Positions 62,199 to 64,000 of a DNA stretch of 64,000 nt are shown here, one piece after another; position 1 is the stretch's first letter; each line of letters begins with the position of its first letter. The stretch spans positions 1 through 64,000 of the forward strand of contig JARGPI010000026.1 of the NCBI GenBank assembly GCA_029213005.1, written 5' to 3'. Position numbers and translations under genes: made by a program. Under the pieces are notes generated by a model that ran no database searches, was not told the DNA's origin, and saw only the letters and a program-made list of their open reading frames with translations. This DNA is from Verrucomicrobiales bacterium. Lineage in GTDB: Bacteria > Verrucomicrobiota > Verrucomicrobiia > Verrucomicrobiales > DEV007.

Positions 62199-62233
62199 TG
62201 TACCCTGTACAGTGGGAAATTGTACAGGGTACA
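62199..62233. repeat. 35-bp palindrome, copy D
   Basis: Left arm TGTACCCTGTACA, right arm TGTACAGGGTACA, perfect reverse complements with a 9-bp spacer. It lies 25 bp upstream of the sulfatase start (62173, minus) and 72 bp before the EF-hand esterase ATG (62306). Confidence 0.95.
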
Positions 62234-62305
62234 GTCAATCTATGCCGCGTTTTTTTCGTGTTTCGGGTGGAACTACTCACCGTTCCGCGTGTTTCATTCC
62301 CCAGC

Positions 62306-63454
62306 ATGATTACTCGAATCCACCTGATCACACTTTTCTCTCTAATTGCCGCGGTATCGTGGCTGCCCGCGCAACAGCGCGATGCCATCCTGGAACGCTT
62401 TCCCGCAACGGATCTGAACGGTGACGGCAAACTCAGCGACGAAGAATTCCGCGCTTTTGATGAAAAACGACAGGCGGTAATGGCGAAGCGAAACCCTGAA
62501 GCTGACAAAGACAAGAACGGAAAGGTCGACCGGGCGGAGTTCCTCGCTTTTATGAAAACCCGGGGCAATCAACCGCAGACTCCTCAGCGGAAAAACGCGG
62601 GACGCCCCGAGCCGACTCATGCGGACATCGCCTATGGAGATCACCCGCAGCAGAAGTTCGATCTCTGGCTCGCCAAGCCGGCCGTGGAAGGGGAGCCAAC
62701 TCCGCTTTGTATATTTATCCACGGAGGCGGCTTCCGTTCCGGTAGTAAAAACCAGGCTCAGGGACGCGTCATTCAGCGTTTTCTGGATAAGGGTATTTCC
62801 TACGCCGCATTGGACTATCGACTGACCAACGATGGCGAATTCGCCTATCCTGTGCCGATGCTGGACAGCGCCCGGGGGCTCCAGACGATTCGTTCCCGCG
62901 CGGCGGAGTGGAATATCGATCCGGAAAAAATCGCCTGTCACGGTGGTTCTGCCGGAGCCGGAATCTCACTCTGGCTCGGTTTCCGCGATGATATGGCCGA
63001 TCCGGACAGCGAAGACCCTATCTCCCGCCAATCGACCCGCATCGTCGCCGCAGCGACAGGAAACGGACAATCTACCTATGATATGCGCACCATCCGCGAG
63101 TGGTTCGGGGTGGCGGACCTGCCTTTCGAGGACGCCCTGATCCCTTTCTACAACCTGCAGGAGGGCGAAACGGCGGATACTCCCCGGGTGGTGAAACTGG
63201 CGGAAGACGCCGCCTCCATCAACCATCTCACCAAAGATGATATTCCGGTCTATATGACCTACAGTCGCCCAAATACCAAAGTGGAAGTCGACACGCCGAA
63301 AATGGTATGGATTCACCACCCGATGTTCGGCCTGAAACTACAGGAAGCGATGCAAAAACTCGATCTGGAATGTGTCGTCGTGCTCCCCGGCCAAACCCCG
63401 GAAAAATATCGGACCGCCGAAGATTTCCTGATAGAGAAACTTCTCGCTAAATAG
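62306..63454 (+). CDS. Secreted alpha/beta-hydrolase with N-terminal EF-hands
   Basis: 382 residues from ATG 62306. The frame stays open far upstream, but that part is antisense to the sulfatase and lacks a family. Signal peptide about 1-22, two EF-hands (TDLNGDGKLSDEEF and DKDKNGKVDRAEF, about 35-78), then the hydrolase: HGGGF (139-143) oxyanion block, nucleophile elbow GGSAGAG (213-219) with Ser215. The acid and His are not assigned. A likely esterase acting on acetylated or other polysaccharide. Downstream of palindrome copy D. Confidence 0.85.
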   Translation: MITRIHLITLFSLIAAVSWLPAQQRDAILERFPATDLNGDGKLSDEEFRAFDEKRQAVMAKRNPEADKDKNGKVDRAEFLAFMKTRGNQPQTPQRKNAGRPEPTHADIAYGDHPQQKFDLWLAKPAVEGEPTPLCIFIHGGGFRSGSKNQAQGRVIQRFLDKGISYAALDYRLTNDGEFAYPVPMLDSARGLQTIRSRAAEWNIDPEKIACHGGSAGAGISLWLGFRDDMADPDSEDPISRQSTRIVAAATGNGQSTYDMRTIREWFGVADLPFEDALIPFYNLQEGETADTPRVVKLAEDAASINHLTKDDIPVYMTYSRPNTKVEVDTPKMVWIHHPMFGLKLQEAMQKLDLECVVVLPGQTPEKYRTAEDFLIEKLLAK

Positions 63455-63533
63455 GCAAATCTCCCATTACAGAGATTGCGGAACTCCGCTTTCGGTAAGA
63501 GAATGGCAGCGCGGAATCTGCCGTTTTCATGCT

Positions 63534-64000
63534 ATGTATCTAGACCCCGATTGGCGAATCCTTACGGTAGGTGACGGCGACTTGTCGTTTTCCAGCGCTC
63601 TTCATACCCATATCCGCCCCCGCCCACTCGAAGCCTCGGTCTACGATAGCGAGACGGTATTGCTCGATAAATACGCCCGGAATGAACTGAGTTCTCTCAG
63701 AAACTGCGGGGTTCCGGTTCACACCGGCATGGACATTACCCGGGCCGCCTCAGCCCGGATACCGGGGAAAAAGTTCGATATCATCATTTTCCAGTTCCCG
63801 CTGATCAATCCCTGCTCGAACAACCGTGAATTTCAGCGCCGCGGGCCGGAGATCCACCCCAACACCTTGAACCGCCGATTGCTCAGGTGGTTTTTGATTC
63901 ACAGTTTTCAATATCTGCTCGATGAGGACGGTGCCAAACTGTGCTACATCACCTCGAAAGATGTGAAACCCTCCTGCGAATGGAATCTGGAAGCGTCACT
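63534..64000 (+). CDS. BMT5-like/DUF2431 methyltransferase (partial, runs off the window)
   Basis: From ATG 63534, 155 codons without a stop until the window edge. The opening RILTVGDGDLSFSSALHTHI and the later KFDIIIFQFPLINP match the BMT5-like (DUF2431) domain, known in eukaryotes as the 25S rRNA uridine-N3-methyltransferase. GDGDLSFS corresponds to the AdoMet-binding loop. The frame is not bounded by a stop. Bacterial members have no settled target. Confidence 0.75.
   Translation, partial: MYLDPDWRILTVGDGDLSFSSALHTHIRPRPLEASVYDSETVLLDKYARNELSSLRNCGVPVHTGMDITRAASARIPGKKFDIIIFQFPLINPCSNNREFQRRGPEIHPNTLNRRLLRWFLIHSFQYLLDEDGAKLCYITSKDVKPSCEWNLEAS

Noticed and set aside
11882..62233. 35-bp palindromes as simple rho-independent terminators
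   Set aside because: No T tract follows any copy, and two copies lie in divergent promoters with no gene ending nearby.
61241..62305. 355-codon N-terminal extension of the EF-hand esterase frame
   Set aside because: It is antisense to the sulfatase gene, has no family resemblance, and the signal peptide starts at 62306.
1..64000. CRISPR array, integrase, transposase, toxin-antitoxin or phage-defence genes
   Set aside because: No regularly spaced repeats and none of the expected protein motifs were seen.

Overview
The window looks like a chromosomal segment of a member of the PVC superphylum, most likely a Verrucomicrobiota. The evidence is the gene content. There are two secreted sulfatases (one fused to other modules), giant multi-module proteins built on the PVC-type dehydrogenase beta-propeller, a Planctomycete-type lipoprotein cytochrome, ThuA-like proteins, an N,N-dimethylformamidase-like protein with a Tat-type leader, and a 4203-residue surface protein with an N-terminal LEPR-XLL-like motif. 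No rRNA, tRNA, CRISPR array, transposase or integrase was found.

Layout. 1-955: a possible group II intron remnant and a decayed ASCH-domain gene. 956-6118 (minus): fumarase C, a PQQ-type beta-propeller protein and a TonB-dependent receptor, divergent from a DUF6607-like gene (6200-7153). 7156-9409: a metal-responsive island with a DtxR/MntR-type repressor, twin operators, a putative outer-membrane beta-barrel, and an AraC regulator. A Fur-box-like 16-mer is repeated upstream of both the TonB receptor and the AraC gene. 9544-13896: a secreted repeat protein, an esterase, a 220-bp inverted-repeat element, a SEC-C protein and a c-type cytochrome lipoprotein. 13905-20685: a mannitol catabolic cluster (GntR/LacI-type regulator, fructokinase, NCS1-family permease, mannitol 2-dehydrogenase, OprB-type porin).

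20736-27941: a DUF1801 protein, a P-type ATPase disrupted by an internal deletion, a tandem universal stress protein, a DUF3124 lipoprotein, a zinc alcohol dehydrogenase, a NuoE/NuoF-like fusion lacking key cofactor motifs, and a small KKYVAPP-repeat protein. 28420-31169: a small EF-hand protein, an AraC regulator and a metallo-beta-lactamase-fold protein related to alkylsulfatases. 31263-38318 (minus): a sulfatase-dehydrogenase-cytochrome fusion overlapping a dimethylformamidase-like gene, plus a ThuA-like gene. 38388-50999 (minus): the giant surface protein. 51237-57138: a PAS-AraC regulator divergent from a 1635-residue ThuA/SGNH/dehydrogenase/cupredoxin fusion. 57342-64000: a LuxR regulator, an ankyrin-type protein with a 33-codon small ORF in front, a DUF2470 protein, a GNAT acetyltransferase, a sulfatase, an EF-hand esterase and the start of a BMT5-like methyltransferase.

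The most notable unexplained signal is a family of four near-perfect 35-bp palindromes (arms of 13 bp, spacing of 7-9 bp) at 11882, 29635, 52179 and 62199. Each lies 5' of a plus-strand gene. They could be operators of one regulon or a REP-like dispersed repeat. Other leads are two giant dehydrogenases that carry different electron carriers (cytochrome c versus cupredoxin), the predicted polyol role of an NCS1 permease, and the MntR-type twin operator in front of an outer-membrane protein.
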